Assembly (NCBI RefSeq): GCF_007558815.1 | Contig: NZ_VLTJ01000042.1 | Span: 408,535 to 472,534, forward strand | DNA from: Verticiella sediminum | GTDB lineage: Bacteria; Pseudomonadota; Gammaproteobacteria; Burkholderiales; Burkholderiaceae_B | Length of the DNA stretch: 64,000 bases | Reading direction: 5' to 3' | Part shown: positions 1 through 7,638 of the stretch, in pieces | Layout: every line of letters begins with the position of its first letter | Position numbering within the stretch: the stretch's first letter is position 1 | Position numbers and translations under genes: made by a program | The notes under the pieces: model-generated | What the model was told of the DNA's origin: nothing | Seen by the model: the letters and a program-made list of their open reading frames with translations, nothing else | Databases searched by the model: none

Positions 1-2
1 AC

Positions 3-524
3 GAACGCAAGGTCGATGCCATCATCACCGCGGTCGAGACCCTGCCCATGCCCACCATTGCCGTCGTGGAGGGATATGCCGTGGGCGCCGGCCTGGCGCT
101 GGCGAACGCCTGCGATCATCGCGTCGCTACCACGGGCAGCCGCTTCGGCGCGCCCATCGCCCGGACGGTGGGCAACTGCCTCTCCGCGGTCAATGTGCAA
201 AGGCTGGCCCGGTCCCTGGGCGAGACGGCCGCGGCCCGTATTCTCATGTTCGGCCAGTTGCTGCCGGCCGAATCCCTGCCAGCCCTGTACCTGGACATCG
301 TGGCGCCGGAAAGCCTGGACGCCCACGTGCAAGGCCTGTGCGACACCCTGCTCTCGCATGCGCCTTTGACGGTGGGCGCGGCCAAGCAGGCAATCGCCCG
401 TGCGCGCGGGACATTCGTGCCGCAGGACGATGACATCGTCGAGCGCGTGTACGCCAGCGAAGATTTCCGCGAAGGTGTGCGCGCCTTCATCGCCCATGAC
501 ACACCGCAGTGGCGCGGCCGCTGA
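3..524 (+). CDS. Enoyl-CoA hydratase/isomerase (crotonase) family protein, 5' end cut off by window
   Basis: The frame is open from the window edge, so the N-terminus is missing. The visible 173 residues contain the crotonase-fold core signature around 'VVEGYAVGAGLALANACDHRVA', which resembles the oxyanion-hole helix (typical form AxxxGxAxGxGxxLxxxCD) with the Asp of the family. Downstream, the family's SKxF/AxxA-type region is seen as 'FGAPIARTVGNCL', where the usual Pro-Glu stretch is absent, so the exact acyl-CoA substrate cannot be read. The family hydrates or isomerises CoA thioesters in the cytoplasm. An IclR regulator starts 13 bases after its stop and is probably co-transcribed, suggesting a catabolic operon whose first genes lie outside the window. 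Family assignment is firm; the specific reaction is unknown. Confidence 0.8.
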   Translation, partial: ERKVDAIITAVETLPMPTIAVVEGYAVGAGLALANACDHRVATTGSRFGAPIARTVGNCLSAVNVQRLARSLGETAAARILMFGQLLPAESLPALYLDIVAPESLDAHVQGLCDTLLSHAPLTVGAAKQAIARARGTFVPQDDDIVERVYASEDFREGVRAFIAHDTPQWRGR

Positions 525-537
525 ACGACGCCGCACC

Positions 538-1368
538 ATGAACGAAAAAAGCGAACCCACCGGCCCCGCCGATGCGGACACGACGCCGGCGTACGGCCCG
601 GCGCCCGATGCCCGACTGTTCGTCGCGGGTGTGGAAAAAGGCCTGCGCATCCTCGAGTGCTTCGACGAACGCACGCCCGCGCTCACGATCGGAGACATCG
701 ACGCCCGCTGCGGGCTGGGCCGCAGCGCCACGCAGCGCTATGTCTACACCTTGCAGTGGCTGGGCTACCTCAGGCGCGACGACGCCACGCGCTGCTTCTC
801 GCCCACCCTGCGCGTGTTCAACCTCATGCGCTCGCTGAGCGGCATGCGCAGCCTCATCGAGCGAGATGCGCCGCGCCTGGCGGAACTGGCGCGAACCACC
901 CGGGAGACCGTCTCCTGGATCGAACTCGACGGCGACGAGATCGTGGTACTGGCCAACTATCCCAGCACCCACATCACCCACGTCAACCTGCCGGTCGGCA
1001 GCCGCTTCCCCGCCCTCAGCTCGTCGTCCGGCAGGGTGCTGCTGTGCAATCTGCCACCGGCCGAATTGCTGGAGAAGATCCGCGCCATGCCGCCGCACGA
1101 GCGCAGTGTGTTCGGCGCCCGCAGCGACCCGGACATCCTGGCGCTCATACAGCGACCCGCCAAGGACGGCTACGCCATCACCACCAACAAGGTGCAGAAC
1201 AGCATCTCCATCTCGGCGCCCGTGCGCGATGTCTCCGGCCGCACCACCGCGGTCATCAACCTTTCCACCCTGCGCACGCGCTACGACCGGGCCGGCGCCC
1301 AGCGCATCCTGCTGCCGCAGGTGCTGGCGCTGGCTGCCGAGGTGTCGGTGCCGCGGGCTCCACGCTAG
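538..1368 (+). CDS. IclR-family transcriptional regulator
   Basis: This 276-residue protein has the IclR layout: an N-terminal winged helix-turn-helix at about residues 29-90 (starting 'VEKGLRILECFDE', recognition region 'LGRSATQRYVYTLQWLGYL') followed by the effector domain (about 105-270), including the 'LPVGSRFPALSSSSGRVLL' region typical of the ligand-pocket subdomain and the late 'ISISAPVRDVSGRTTAVINL' stretch. I chose the ATG at 538 because it gives the expected N-terminal length; an in-frame start at 400 lies inside the preceding gene. IclR proteins act as tetramers or dimers that switch degradation operons on or off in response to small aromatic or aliphatic acids. Its position right after a crotonase gene suggests it controls that operon. 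The ligand cannot be deduced. Confidence 0.88.
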   Translation: MNEKSEPTGPADADTTPAYGPAPDARLFVAGVEKGLRILECFDERTPALTIGDIDARCGLGRSATQRYVYTLQWLGYLRRDDATRCFSPTLRVFNLMRSLSGMRSLIERDAPRLAELARTTRETVSWIELDGDEIVVLANYPSTHITHVNLPVGSRFPALSSSSGRVLLCNLPPAELLEKIRAMPPHERSVFGARSDPDILALIQRPAKDGYAITTNKVQNSISISAPVRDVSGRTTAVINLSTLRTRYDRAGAQRILLPQVLALAAEVSVPRAPR

Positions 1369-1412
1369 CCGGCGGCGACGCTGCCGGACAGGCCCGGCCC
1401 GCGCGGCGCCGG

Positions 1413-2621
1413 TCAGCTCAACCAGGACGCCAGCGGGTAATACGCAACGACATCGCCGTCGCCGCGCGTGGCGTCGGCCGGAATCCGCGCCAGCCCGTCG
1501 GCCCAGGGCAAGGCGCTCATGATGCCGGAGGTCTGGCCGCGATGCGGCGTCAGGACGAGGCGGCCCGCCTCGTCGGCGGCCGCGCGCACGCGCAGGAAGT
1601 TCTCGCGGCTGTCCGAGCTCGGCGTGGCAGTGCGCAGCACGCCATGCTGCACCGGCGGGCGCACCCCGGTGCGGCCCTGCATGCGCCGCAGCATCGGCGA
1701 GACCAGTACGGTGAAAACGGCGAAGGCCGACACCGGGTTGCCCGGCAGGCAGACGACCGGCGTGCCGCGCACGGCCCCCAGGGCGACGGGCTTGCCGGGC
1801 TTCATGCGCACTTTCCAGAGGGCGAGCCGGCCGCCCAGCGATTCCAGGACCGGCTTGACGAGATCCTTCTCGCCCACCGACACACCACCCGCAGTCAGCA
1901 CGATGTCGCAGTCGCGCGCCAGGGCCAGGATCGCCTCGCCGAGCGCGGTCTCGTCGTCGCGCGCATGGCGCGTAGCGCCGACCTCGGCGCCCAGCCCCTC
2001 GACCAGGGCGGCCAGCATCGGCGCGTTGCTGTCATAGAGCTGATGGAGGGCGCGCGCGTGGCCCGGCTGCACCAGTTCGTCGCCGGTGCTGAGGATGCCC
2101 ACGCGCAGGCGCGGCCAGACGACCAGCTCGGCATGGCCCTGCGTGGCCAGCAGGGCGACGTGCGCGGCCGTCAGGCGGGTGCCGGCGGCGGCGATGCACG
2201 TCCCCGGAGCGATGTCTTCGCCAGCGCGGCGGATGTGCTGGCCCAGCGTCGGCGCTTCGCGCACCTGTACGTGGCCGTCGCGCTCGTCGCAGTCTTCCTG
2301 CATGACCACGGTGTCCGCCCCCGCCGGGATGAGGCTGCCGGTGAAGAGGCGGATGGCATGGCCGGCGCGCAGCGGCTCGGGCATCTCGCCGGCGTAGCAG
2401 CGCTGTTGCACCGGCAGCCCGGCACCGGCAGCCAGGTCGGCCAGGCGCACGGCGTAGCCGTCCATGGCGCTGTTGTCCGCCGGCGGCAGCGCCACCTCGG
2501 CATGTACGTCCTGTGCCAGCACCCGGCCCAGCGCCGCGCGCAGCGCGCAGGCCTGCGGCTGCGTCGTCGGGGCCGGCGCCGCGTCGAGCAGTTGCTGCTG
2601 GGCCGCGTCGAACTCAAGCAT
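1413..2621 (-). CDS. moeA: Molybdopterin molybdenumtransferase MoeA
   Basis: MoeA inserts molybdate into adenylylated molybdopterin, the last step of molybdenum cofactor synthesis. The 402 residues have the usual length and order of domains: the N-terminal 'PADNSAMDGYAVR' signature near residue 47, a domain with 'ILSTGDEL' and 'LYDSNAPML', the MPT-binding 'TAGGVSVGEKDLV' loop, 'GKPVALG', 'CLPGNPVSAF', and the C-terminal beta-barrel domain ('SRENFLRVR', 'SGIMSALPWADGL'). It is the last gene of the minus-strand moaCD-moaE-moaB-moeA run and overlaps the end of moaB by 8 bases, so translation is probably coupled. It converges with the IclR gene with 44 bases between stops. Assignment is secure. 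Confidence 0.96.
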   Translation of the reverse strand: MLEFDAAQQQLLDAAPAPTTQPQACALRAALGRVLAQDVHAEVALPPADNSAMDGYAVRLADLAAGAGLPVQQRCYAGEMPEPLRAGHAIRLFTGSLIPAGADTVVMQEDCDERDGHVQVREAPTLGQHIRRAGEDIAPGTCIAAAGTRLTAAHVALLATQGHAELVVWPRLRVGILSTGDELVQPGHARALHQLYDSNAPMLAALVEGLGAEVGATRHARDDETALGEAILALARDCDIVLTAGGVSVGEKDLVKPVLESLGGRLALWKVRMKPGKPVALGAVRGTPVVCLPGNPVSAFAVFTVLVSPMLRRMQGRTGVRPPVQHGVLRTATPSSDSRENFLRVRAAADEAGRLVLTPHRGQTSGIMSALPWADGLARIPADATRGDGDVVAYYPLASWLS

Positions 2622-3111
2622 CGTCGAACTGGGTGGCGAAGTTGCAGGGTTTGGTGGTTTCGTCGAACTGGTGCTTCAGGATGCCCTCCCAGGCAGTCTC
2701 GCAGGCATGGGTGGAGCCCGGCAGGCAGAACACGAGCTTGCGGTTGACCTGCCCGGCCACGGCGCGCGACTGCAAGGTGGCGCTGCCGATCTCCTTGAAG
2801 GAGATGTAGCGGAACAGCTCGCCGAAGCCCGTGATCTCCTTGTCGAGCAAGGGCAGCACCGCCTCGGGCGTGGAATCGCGGTGCGAGAAGCCGGTCCCGC
2901 CGGTGGTGATGATCACCTGCACGCAGTCGTCGGCGATCCAGTCGCTCAGCACTTTGCGGATCCGGTAGATGTCGTCCTTCACGATCTGCCGCGCGACCAC
3001 TTCATGGCCCGCGCGCGCCAGCGTCTCGGCGAGATAGTTGCCCGAGGTGTCGGTGCCCGCGTCGCGGGTATCACTGACCGTCAATACCGCGCACTTTAGC
3101 GACTTGCTCAT
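2614..3111 (-). CDS. moaB: Molybdopterin adenylyltransferase-type protein MoaB
   Basis: The 165-residue protein belongs to the MoaB/MogA fold, which binds molybdopterin and (in MogA and many MoaB proteins) adenylylates it before metal insertion by MoeA. Visible motifs are '[14 protein letters not shown]' near the N-terminus, '[19 protein letters not shown]' in the middle (the TTGGTG substrate loop) and '[19 protein letters not shown]' near the C-terminus. There is no separate mogA in the window, so this copy may supply that activity. It starts 27 bases after moaE ends and overlaps moeA by 8 bases. The length is normal and I see nothing unusual. Confidence 0.94.
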   Translation of the reverse strand: MSKSLKCAVLTVSDTRDAGTDTSGNYLAETLARAGHEVVARQIVKDDIYRIRKVLSDWIADDCVQVIITTGGTGFSHRDSTPEAVLPLLDKEITGFGELFRYISFKEIGSATLQSRAVAGQVNRKLVFCLPGSTHACETAWEGILKHQFDETTKPCNFATQFDDA

Positions 3112-3138
3112 TGCGATGCTCCTTGTCCTTGTTCAGCG

Positions 3139-3600
3139 TCACTCGCTCGATTGCCATCCGGCCGTCCGCTCGCGGTCGGCGTCCTTCTGTTCCACCCAGA
3201 ACTGCCGGCCGCTGGCCAGTTCCTCGCGCTTCCAGAACGGCGCTCGGGTCTTGAGCGCGTCGATCATGAACTCGCAGGCGCGAAAGGCGTTGCCGCGGTG
3301 CGGGCAGGCCGCGCCGACGAAGACGATCTGGTCGGCGCGCGCAAGCGCCCCCACGCGATGCACGATGGCGTAGGCCGACAGCCCCCAGCGCTCGCGCGCG
3401 GACTCGCCGAGTTCGCGCAGCACGCGCTCGCACATGCCGGGGTAATGCTCCAGGTACAGCGTTTCGGTCGGCTCGTCGGGCGCGAAATCGCGCACGTAGC
3501 CCGTGAACGTGACCAGGGCGCCGGCCGCGCCCGCGCTCGCCGCGCGCAGCCGTGCCTGCAGTGCGCCCGCATCGAAATCGGCTTGCTGCACGAGGATCAT
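3139..3600 (-). CDS. moaE: Molybdopterin synthase catalytic subunit MoaE
   Basis: MoaE uses thiocarboxylated MoaD as sulfur donor to turn precursor Z (cPMP) into molybdopterin. The 153 residues show 'GALVTFTGYVRDF' near the N-terminus, 'LYLEHYPGMCERVL', 'HRVGALARADQIVFVGAACPHRGNAF' and the active-site stretch 'MIDALKTRAPFWKRE' with the conserved lysines. The ATG follows the stop of the moaC-moaD fusion gene directly (TGA then ATG with no base between), so the catalytic subunit is translated right after its MoaD partner. The C-terminal extension after 'FWVEQ' (about 15 residues) is poorly conserved in the family. Assignment is secure. Confidence 0.95.
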   Translation of the reverse strand: MILVQQADFDAGALQARLRAASAGAAGALVTFTGYVRDFAPDEPTETLYLEHYPGMCERVLRELGESARERWGLSAYAIVHRVGALARADQIVFVGAACPHRGNAFRACEFMIDALKTRAPFWKREELASGRQFWVEQKDADRERTAGWQSSE

Positions 3601-4455
3601 TCAGCCTCCCGTCACGGGTTCGAATACCGCCACTTCGTCGCCGGGGTGGATCGTGGCGTCGAGCCCGGCGTGCTCCTGGTTCACCGCCAGCTCCAGCCGC
3701 GCGAGCGCACCCATCTCCGGATAGCGGCCGGCCAGTTGGCGCAGCAGCTCGGCGCCGGTCAGCGGCTGCGGGCAGTCGAGCGCCTCGCCGCGCCGCCCGG
3801 TGATCTCGGCGATGCGCGCGAAATACACCAGCGCGATCGACTGCGCCTGCCCGCGCGGCCCGGCTTGCGGGGCCGGGTCGGCCACCGGAACAACGGCCCC
3901 GGCCTCGCCAGGATCGCCGGCCCGCGCCGGATCGGCGCTCGCCACGGACTCCACGCCTTGCACGCCGGGCGCGCGCCATTCGCCGCTCTTGCCGCCGGCC
4001 TTGTAGAGCAGACGCACCTCCTCGAGCACGATGCCCTTGTCTGCGGCCTTGCACATGTCGTAGATGGTGAGCCCGGCAATGCTGCAGGCCGTCATGGCTT
4101 CCATTTCGACGCCGGTCTTGTAGTCGCTGCGGCAGGTGGCGGTGATCCGGACCACGCCGTTCGGCTCGTCCAGCGAGAAATCGATGCCCACGAAGCTGAG
4201 CGGCAGCGTATGGCACAACGGGATCAGCTCGGCGCAGCGCTTGGCGGCCAGCACCCCGGCCACCCGGGCCGTGTTGAGCACCTCGCCCTTGCCGCGATCC
4301 TGGCGCGTGAGCAGGCCGAAGGCGTGCGCGCTCATGCGCACGCGGGCCCGGCAGACCGCCACCCGCTGCGTGCTCGCCTTGTCGCCGACATCGACCATGC
4401 GGATCTGGCCGGCATCGTCCAGGTGGCTGAGGAAGGAGGAATCGTGAGGGTTCAT
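3601..4455 (-). CDS. moaC-moaD: Fused cyclic pyranopterin monophosphate synthase MoaC and sulfur-carrier MoaD
   Basis: One open frame of 284 residues carries two molybdopterin proteins. Residues 1-161 are MoaC, with 'GKGEVLNTARVAG', 'LIPLCHTLPL' and 'DYKTGVEMEAMTACS' followed by 'IYDMCKAADKG'; K56, H82, D133 and K136 line up with the catalytic residues of E. coli MoaC (K51, H77, D128, K131). Residues 162-206 form an Ala/Pro/Gly-rich linker. Residues 207-284 look like MoaD ('IALVYFARIAEITG') and end in the Gly-Gly that must be free to be thiocarboxylated. The fusion order keeps that C-terminus exposed. The gene leads the moaCD-moaE-moaB-moeA operon. A separate MoaD made from an internal start or by cleavage is possible. 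MoaC and MoaD assignments are both strong. Confidence 0.93.
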   Translation of the reverse strand: MNPHDSSFLSHLDDAGQIRMVDVGDKASTQRVAVCRARVRMSAHAFGLLTRQDRGKGEVLNTARVAGVLAAKRCAELIPLCHTLPLSFVGIDFSLDEPNGVVRITATCRSDYKTGVEMEAMTACSIAGLTIYDMCKAADKGIVLEEVRLLYKAGGKSGEWRAPGVQGVESVASADPARAGDPGEAGAVVPVADPAPQAGPRGQAQSIALVYFARIAEITGRRGEALDCPQPLTGAELLRQLAGRYPEMGALARLELAVNQEHAGLDATIHPGDEVAVFEPVTGG

Positions 4456-4588
4456 GGCACCAAGGGGGGTACGGGGTACGCCGCGGGTGGGGTGCGCGCA
4501 GGCGCGGACGCACGCGCGCGTACGAAAAACAGAGGTCAGGTCCAGTCTTCGATCATAGCCGAGGCCCGGGTGTTCCCGGACGACCGGT

Positions 4589-4594
4589 TAAAAT
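4589..4594 (+). promoter_or_regulatory. Candidate -10 element (TAAAAT) of prfC
   Basis: TAAAAT lies so close to the prfC ATG (4604) that the expected transcription start, about 7 bases after the element, falls at about 4601. The mRNA would be nearly leaderless, and no Shine-Dalgarno sequence is visible. No convincing -35 hexamer is seen 16-18 bases upstream. Confidence 0.45.
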
Positions 4595-4603
4595 GCGTGC
4601 CCC

Positions 4604-6205
4604 ATGAATATTCCCCAGGAAGTCGCCCGTCGGCGCACATTCGCCATCATCTCCCACCCGGACGCGGGCAAGACCACGCTCACGGAGAAGCTCCTGCTGT
4701 TCGCAGGCGCGATCCAGATCGCCGGCAGCGTGAAGTCCCGCAAGGCCTCGCGCCACGCGTCCTCGGACTGGATGGAGATCGAAAAGCAGCGCGGCATTTC
4801 CGTCGCATCCTCCGTGATGCAGATGGAATACCGCGACTGTGTCATCAACCTGCTCGACACTCCCGGGCACCAGGACTTCTCGGAGGATACCTATCGGGTC
4901 TTGACCGCGGTCGACGCGGCGCTGATGGTGATCGACGCGGCCAACGGCGTGGAGCCGCAGACGATCCGCCTGCTGCAGGTGTGCCGTGCGCGCAACACGC
5001 CCATCATCACCTTCGTCAACAAGTTCGACCGCGAGGTGCGCGAACCGCTCGATCTGCTGGCGGAGATCGAACAGCACATCGGCATGGACGCGGTGCCCTT
5101 TTCCTGGCCGGTGGGCATGGGGCGCACCTTCCGCGGCGTGTTCGACATCCGCAACGACCGCATGCGCGTGTTCCGCCCCGGCCAGGACCGCCTGGGCACG
5201 GATGACGACGAGTTCGTCCAGGGCTTGGACAACCCCGTCCTCACGGAACGCTTCGACAGCGAATTCGCCAAGGCGCACGACGAGATCGAGCTCCTGAGCG
5301 AAGCGGCGGTGCCCTTCGACCAGCAGGCTTTCCTGGACGCCCGGCAGACGCCGGTGTTCTTTGGCTCGGCGGTAAACAACTTCGGCGTGCAGGAAGTGCT
5401 CGATACGCTGGTCGAGCGCGCGCCCACGCCCGGGCCGCGCCAGGCGCAGGAGCGCGAAGTGCGCCCCGAGGAACCGAAGTTCACCGGCGTGGTCTTCAAA
5501 GTGCAGGCGAACATGGACCCGGCCCACCGCGACCGCGTGGCCTTCGTGCGCGTGAGCAGCGGCCACTTCCAGCGCGGCATGCGGCTGACGGTCAGCCGCA
5601 CCGGCAAGGAGATCCGCCCCAACAACGTGGTGTCGTTCCTGTCGCAGCGCCGCGACCTGCTCGACGACGCCTACGCGGGCGATGTCATCGGCATTCCCAA
5701 CCACGGAGTGTTGCATTTAGGCGACGTTCTCACCGAGGGCGAGAAATTGCAGTTCACGGGGCTGCCCTTCTTCGCGCCGGAGCTGTTCCAGGCCGTGGAA
5801 GTGGCCGATCCGCTGCGCACCAAGCAGTTGCGCACCGGCCTCACCCAGCTCGGCGAGGAAGGCGCGATCCAGGTGTTCCGCCCGGCCGTGGGCAGCACGC
5901 TGCTGCTGGGCGCCGTCGGGCAACTGCAGTTCGAAGTCGTGGCCCATCGCCTGAAGACCGAGTACGGGGTCGAGGCACGCCTCTTGCACAGTCGCTACAC
6001 GATGGCGCGCTGGCTGTCGGCCGAGGACCCGAAGGAGCTCAAACGGTTCATCGACGGCAATCTGGCCAACATCGCCTACGACGTCGTGGACGCCGTGGCA
6101 TTTTTGGCAACATCTTCGGCGCAGCTTCGCGTTGCCCAGGAGCTTTACCCGAAAGTACAGTTCCATGCGTTGAGAGAACACGGTAGCCAGGTGTTCACCG
6201 GATAG
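4604..6205 (+). CDS. prfC: Peptide chain release factor 3 (RF3)
   Basis: RF3 is the GTPase that recycles RF1/RF2 from the ribosome after termination. The 533 residues have the expected length and GTPase motifs: G1 'SHPDAGKTTLTEKLL', G2 'RGISVASSV', G3 'DTPGHQDFSEDTYR' and G4 'NKFDRE', followed by domain II ('FTGVVFKVQANMDPAHRDRVAF') and the C-terminal RF3 domain ('LGAVGQLQFEVVAHRL'). It is distinguished from EF-G by its length and by the SDWMEIEKQRGIS-type switch region. It stands alone on the plus strand, divergent from the moa operon, with a candidate near-leaderless promoter. Assignment is secure. Confidence 0.97.
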   Translation: MNIPQEVARRRTFAIISHPDAGKTTLTEKLLLFAGAIQIAGSVKSRKASRHASSDWMEIEKQRGISVASSVMQMEYRDCVINLLDTPGHQDFSEDTYRVLTAVDAALMVIDAANGVEPQTIRLLQVCRARNTPIITFVNKFDREVREPLDLLAEIEQHIGMDAVPFSWPVGMGRTFRGVFDIRNDRMRVFRPGQDRLGTDDDEFVQGLDNPVLTERFDSEFAKAHDEIELLSEAAVPFDQQAFLDARQTPVFFGSAVNNFGVQEVLDTLVERAPTPGPRQAQEREVRPEEPKFTGVVFKVQANMDPAHRDRVAFVRVSSGHFQRGMRLTVSRTGKEIRPNNVVSFLSQRRDLLDDAYAGDVIGIPNHGVLHLGDVLTEGEKLQFTGLPFFAPELFQAVEVADPLRTKQLRTGLTQLGEEGAIQVFRPAVGSTLLLGAVGQLQFEVVAHRLKTEYGVEARLLHSRYTMARWLSAEDPKELKRFIDGNLANIAYDVVDAVAFLATSSAQLRVAQELYPKVQFHALREHGSQVFTG

Positions 6206-6259
6206 TCCGCCGGGCGCGCAGCGGCGCGCCCCGATCCTTTTTACGGAGGAAGTCCCATC

Positions 6260-6913
6260 ATGTGGGCCCGCATTTCCCTGTCCTTGCTGGCAGCACTGCT
6301 CTTGGCCGCCGCAGCAGGGGCGTGGCTCGGCCAGTTGCTGGTGCAGGGCGCGCCATTCGGCCCGGCCACGCCCGGCCCCGGCGACACCACCACACAGATT
6401 TCGCGCGTGGGCACGGACGGCCAGGCCCAGGTGCCCGAACCCCCTCAGCCTCGTGTCGACGGCACGCTGGGCGTGCCCTCGCGCGGCGCCCTGACGTCCG
6501 GCCAGACGGTGCCGCTGGTCTCGGTGCTCGAACAGGAGAACCGTGGCATTGCGGTCTCGGGCTCCCAGCCGGCGCCCGACATCGGCGCTTTCGTGGCCAA
6601 CCTGGAAGGCCAACGGCAAGGCCCCGGCCAGTTCAATGTCGCGCCGGTGGAAACGGGAGCGGCGGACGCCGGCGGCCAGCGCGCCGAACTGCCGCCGGAG
6701 CTGGCGTTCGCCGTCGCCCGCCCGGCCGACGAGCCCGCACGCCCAGCCTGGCAGGAGTCGCTGTCGGCCAGCCTGGGCCGCTGCGCCAGCCAGCGCTTCT
6801 TCAGCCCCGCCGAGTGCGAGCAGCGCCTGCGCATGCAGTACTGTGAACCCAACGGCGGCTGGGGCCGGGTGCCCGAATGCCCCGCCGGCACGCGCAACGC
6901 CAGCTTGCGCTGA
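6260..6913 (+). CDS. Membrane-anchored protein of unknown function with Cys-rich C-terminus
   Basis: I do not recognise this 217-residue protein. The N-terminus (about residues 5-29, 'ISLSLLAALLLAAAAGAWLG') is one hydrophobic segment that could be a signal peptide or anchor. The middle (30-165) is low-complexity, rich in Gly, Pro, Ala, Thr and Gln and probably disordered. The C-terminal 45 residues carry four cysteines ('RCASQRF', 'SPAECEQR', 'MQYCEPN', 'VPECPAG') that could form two disulfides, implying a periplasmic domain. A good Shine-Dalgarno (GGAGGA, about 6245-6250) precedes the ATG at 6260. It begins 54 bases after prfC and is followed by a strong bidirectional terminator, so it may be co-transcribed with prfC. 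Coding potential is supported by the ribosome binding site and the codon bias. Confidence 0.72.
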   Translation: MWARISLSLLAALLLAAAAGAWLGQLLVQGAPFGPATPGPGDTTTQISRVGTDGQAQVPEPPQPRVDGTLGVPSRGALTSGQTVPLVSVLEQENRGIAVSGSQPAPDIGAFVANLEGQRQGPGQFNVAPVETGAADAGGQRAELPPELAFAVARPADEPARPAWQESLSASLGRCASQRFFSPAECEQRLRMQYCEPNGGWGRVPECPAGTRNASLR

Positions 6914-6985
6914 CGGCGGCCGGCCCGGCTCCACCGTGGCGCTGCCCCCGAGGAGGCGCTTTTCGGCTTGGCGCTGACGGACGGC

Positions 6986-7015
6986 AAAAAAAAGCGCCAC
7001 CAGGCGCTTTTTTTT
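6986..7015. terminator. Bidirectional intrinsic terminator
   Basis: The symmetrical hairpin AAAGCGCC-ACCA-GGCGCTTT is flanked by an A run on the left and a T run on the right, so it can stop transcripts from the plus-strand gene ending at 6913 and from bfr ending at 7035 on the minus strand. Confidence 0.88.
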
Positions 7016-7034
7016 CGTCCATGCAACCCCGGCC

Positions 7035-7514
7035 TCAGTCCGACTCGGGCGACATCTGAGACTGCAGATAGTTCTGCAGCCCGACCTGTTCGATCAGGCC
7101 GATCTGGGTTTCGAGGTAGTCGATGTGCTCTTCGGTATCGTCGAGGATGTCCTGCAGCAGATCGCGCGAGACATAATCGCGCACCGACTCACAGTGGGCG
7201 ATGCCGTCCTTGACCGTCACTTGAGCGGCGGTCTCGAGATTGAGGTCGCACTGCAGCAGTTCGGGCACGTTCTCGCCGATCTGCAGCTTGTGCAGATCCT
7301 GCAGGTTGGGCAGGGCATCGAGCATGAAGATGCGCTGGATCAGCCGATCGGCATGCTTCATTTCGCCGATGGATTCTTCGTACTCGTGCTTGCCGAGCTT
7401 TTCCAGGCCCCAGTGACGCAGCATGCGCGCGTGCAGGAAGTATTGGTTGATCGCGGTCAGCTCGTTGGTGAGCTGAGCGTTCAGGTATTGGATGACAATG
7501 GGATCGCCTTTCAC
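7035..7514 (-). CDS. bfr: Bacterioferritin
   Basis: Bacterioferritin is a 24-subunit, heme-containing iron-storage shell with a di-iron ferroxidase site in each subunit. The 159 residues match the family length. Ligands E18, E51, H54, E94 and H130 are present at the same numbers as in E. coli Bfr, and M52, the axial heme ligand, is present. The position corresponding to the bridging E127 is threonine ('DDTEEH'), with Glu at 128 and 129, so either the helix is shifted by one residue or the site differs. The gene follows bfd on the minus strand with a 124-base gap holding a 20-base perfect palindrome. It ends at a bidirectional terminator. A 'GGAGAA' ribosome binding site precedes the ATG. Confidence 0.95.
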   Translation of the reverse strand: MKGDPIVIQYLNAQLTNELTAINQYFLHARMLRHWGLEKLGKHEYEESIGEMKHADRLIQRIFMLDALPNLQDLHKLQIGENVPELLQCDLNLETAAQVTVKDGIAHCESVRDYVSRDLLQDILDDTEEHIDYLETQIGLIEQVGLQNYLQSQMSPESD

Positions 7515-7587
7515 GTGCTTCTCCTGGCAAAGACGGTTTCGCTACAGACGCGTACCTTAACAGGGGAATGCGCACGTTCGGAGGCCT

Positions 7588-7607
7588 CCGCTCACGATCG
7601 TGAGCGG
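7588..7607. promoter_or_regulatory. 20-base perfect palindrome between bfd and bfr
   Basis: CCGCTCACGATCGTGAGCGG reads the same on both strands. It lies 74 bases before the bfr start and 31 bases after the bfd stop. It is not followed by a T run in either direction, so an operator for bfr is a better guess than a terminator, although an RNA hairpin that ends or protects the bfd transcript is possible. The protein that might bind is unknown. Confidence 0.4.
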
Positions 7608-7638
7608 GTATGCAAACGACAATGGAAATCAGTAGGAA

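Noticed and set aside
657..2747. Long open frame on the plus strand across the IclR gene and antisense to moeA
   Set aside because: It spans two well-supported genes in other frames, its translation is Arg/Gly/Ala/His-rich low-complexity sequence, and it is explained by high GC content.
3850..4000. Possible hidden frameshift splitting moaC and moaD
   Set aside because: The linker is continuous, in frame and has coding-like codon bias; no stop codon appears in any position that would restore two genes, so I keep the fusion while noting it needs confirmation.
4456..4588. Moco riboswitch upstream of the moa operon
   Set aside because: The 148-base gap shows only GC-rich repeats; I could not find the conserved stems, and this class is rare in beta-proteobacteria.
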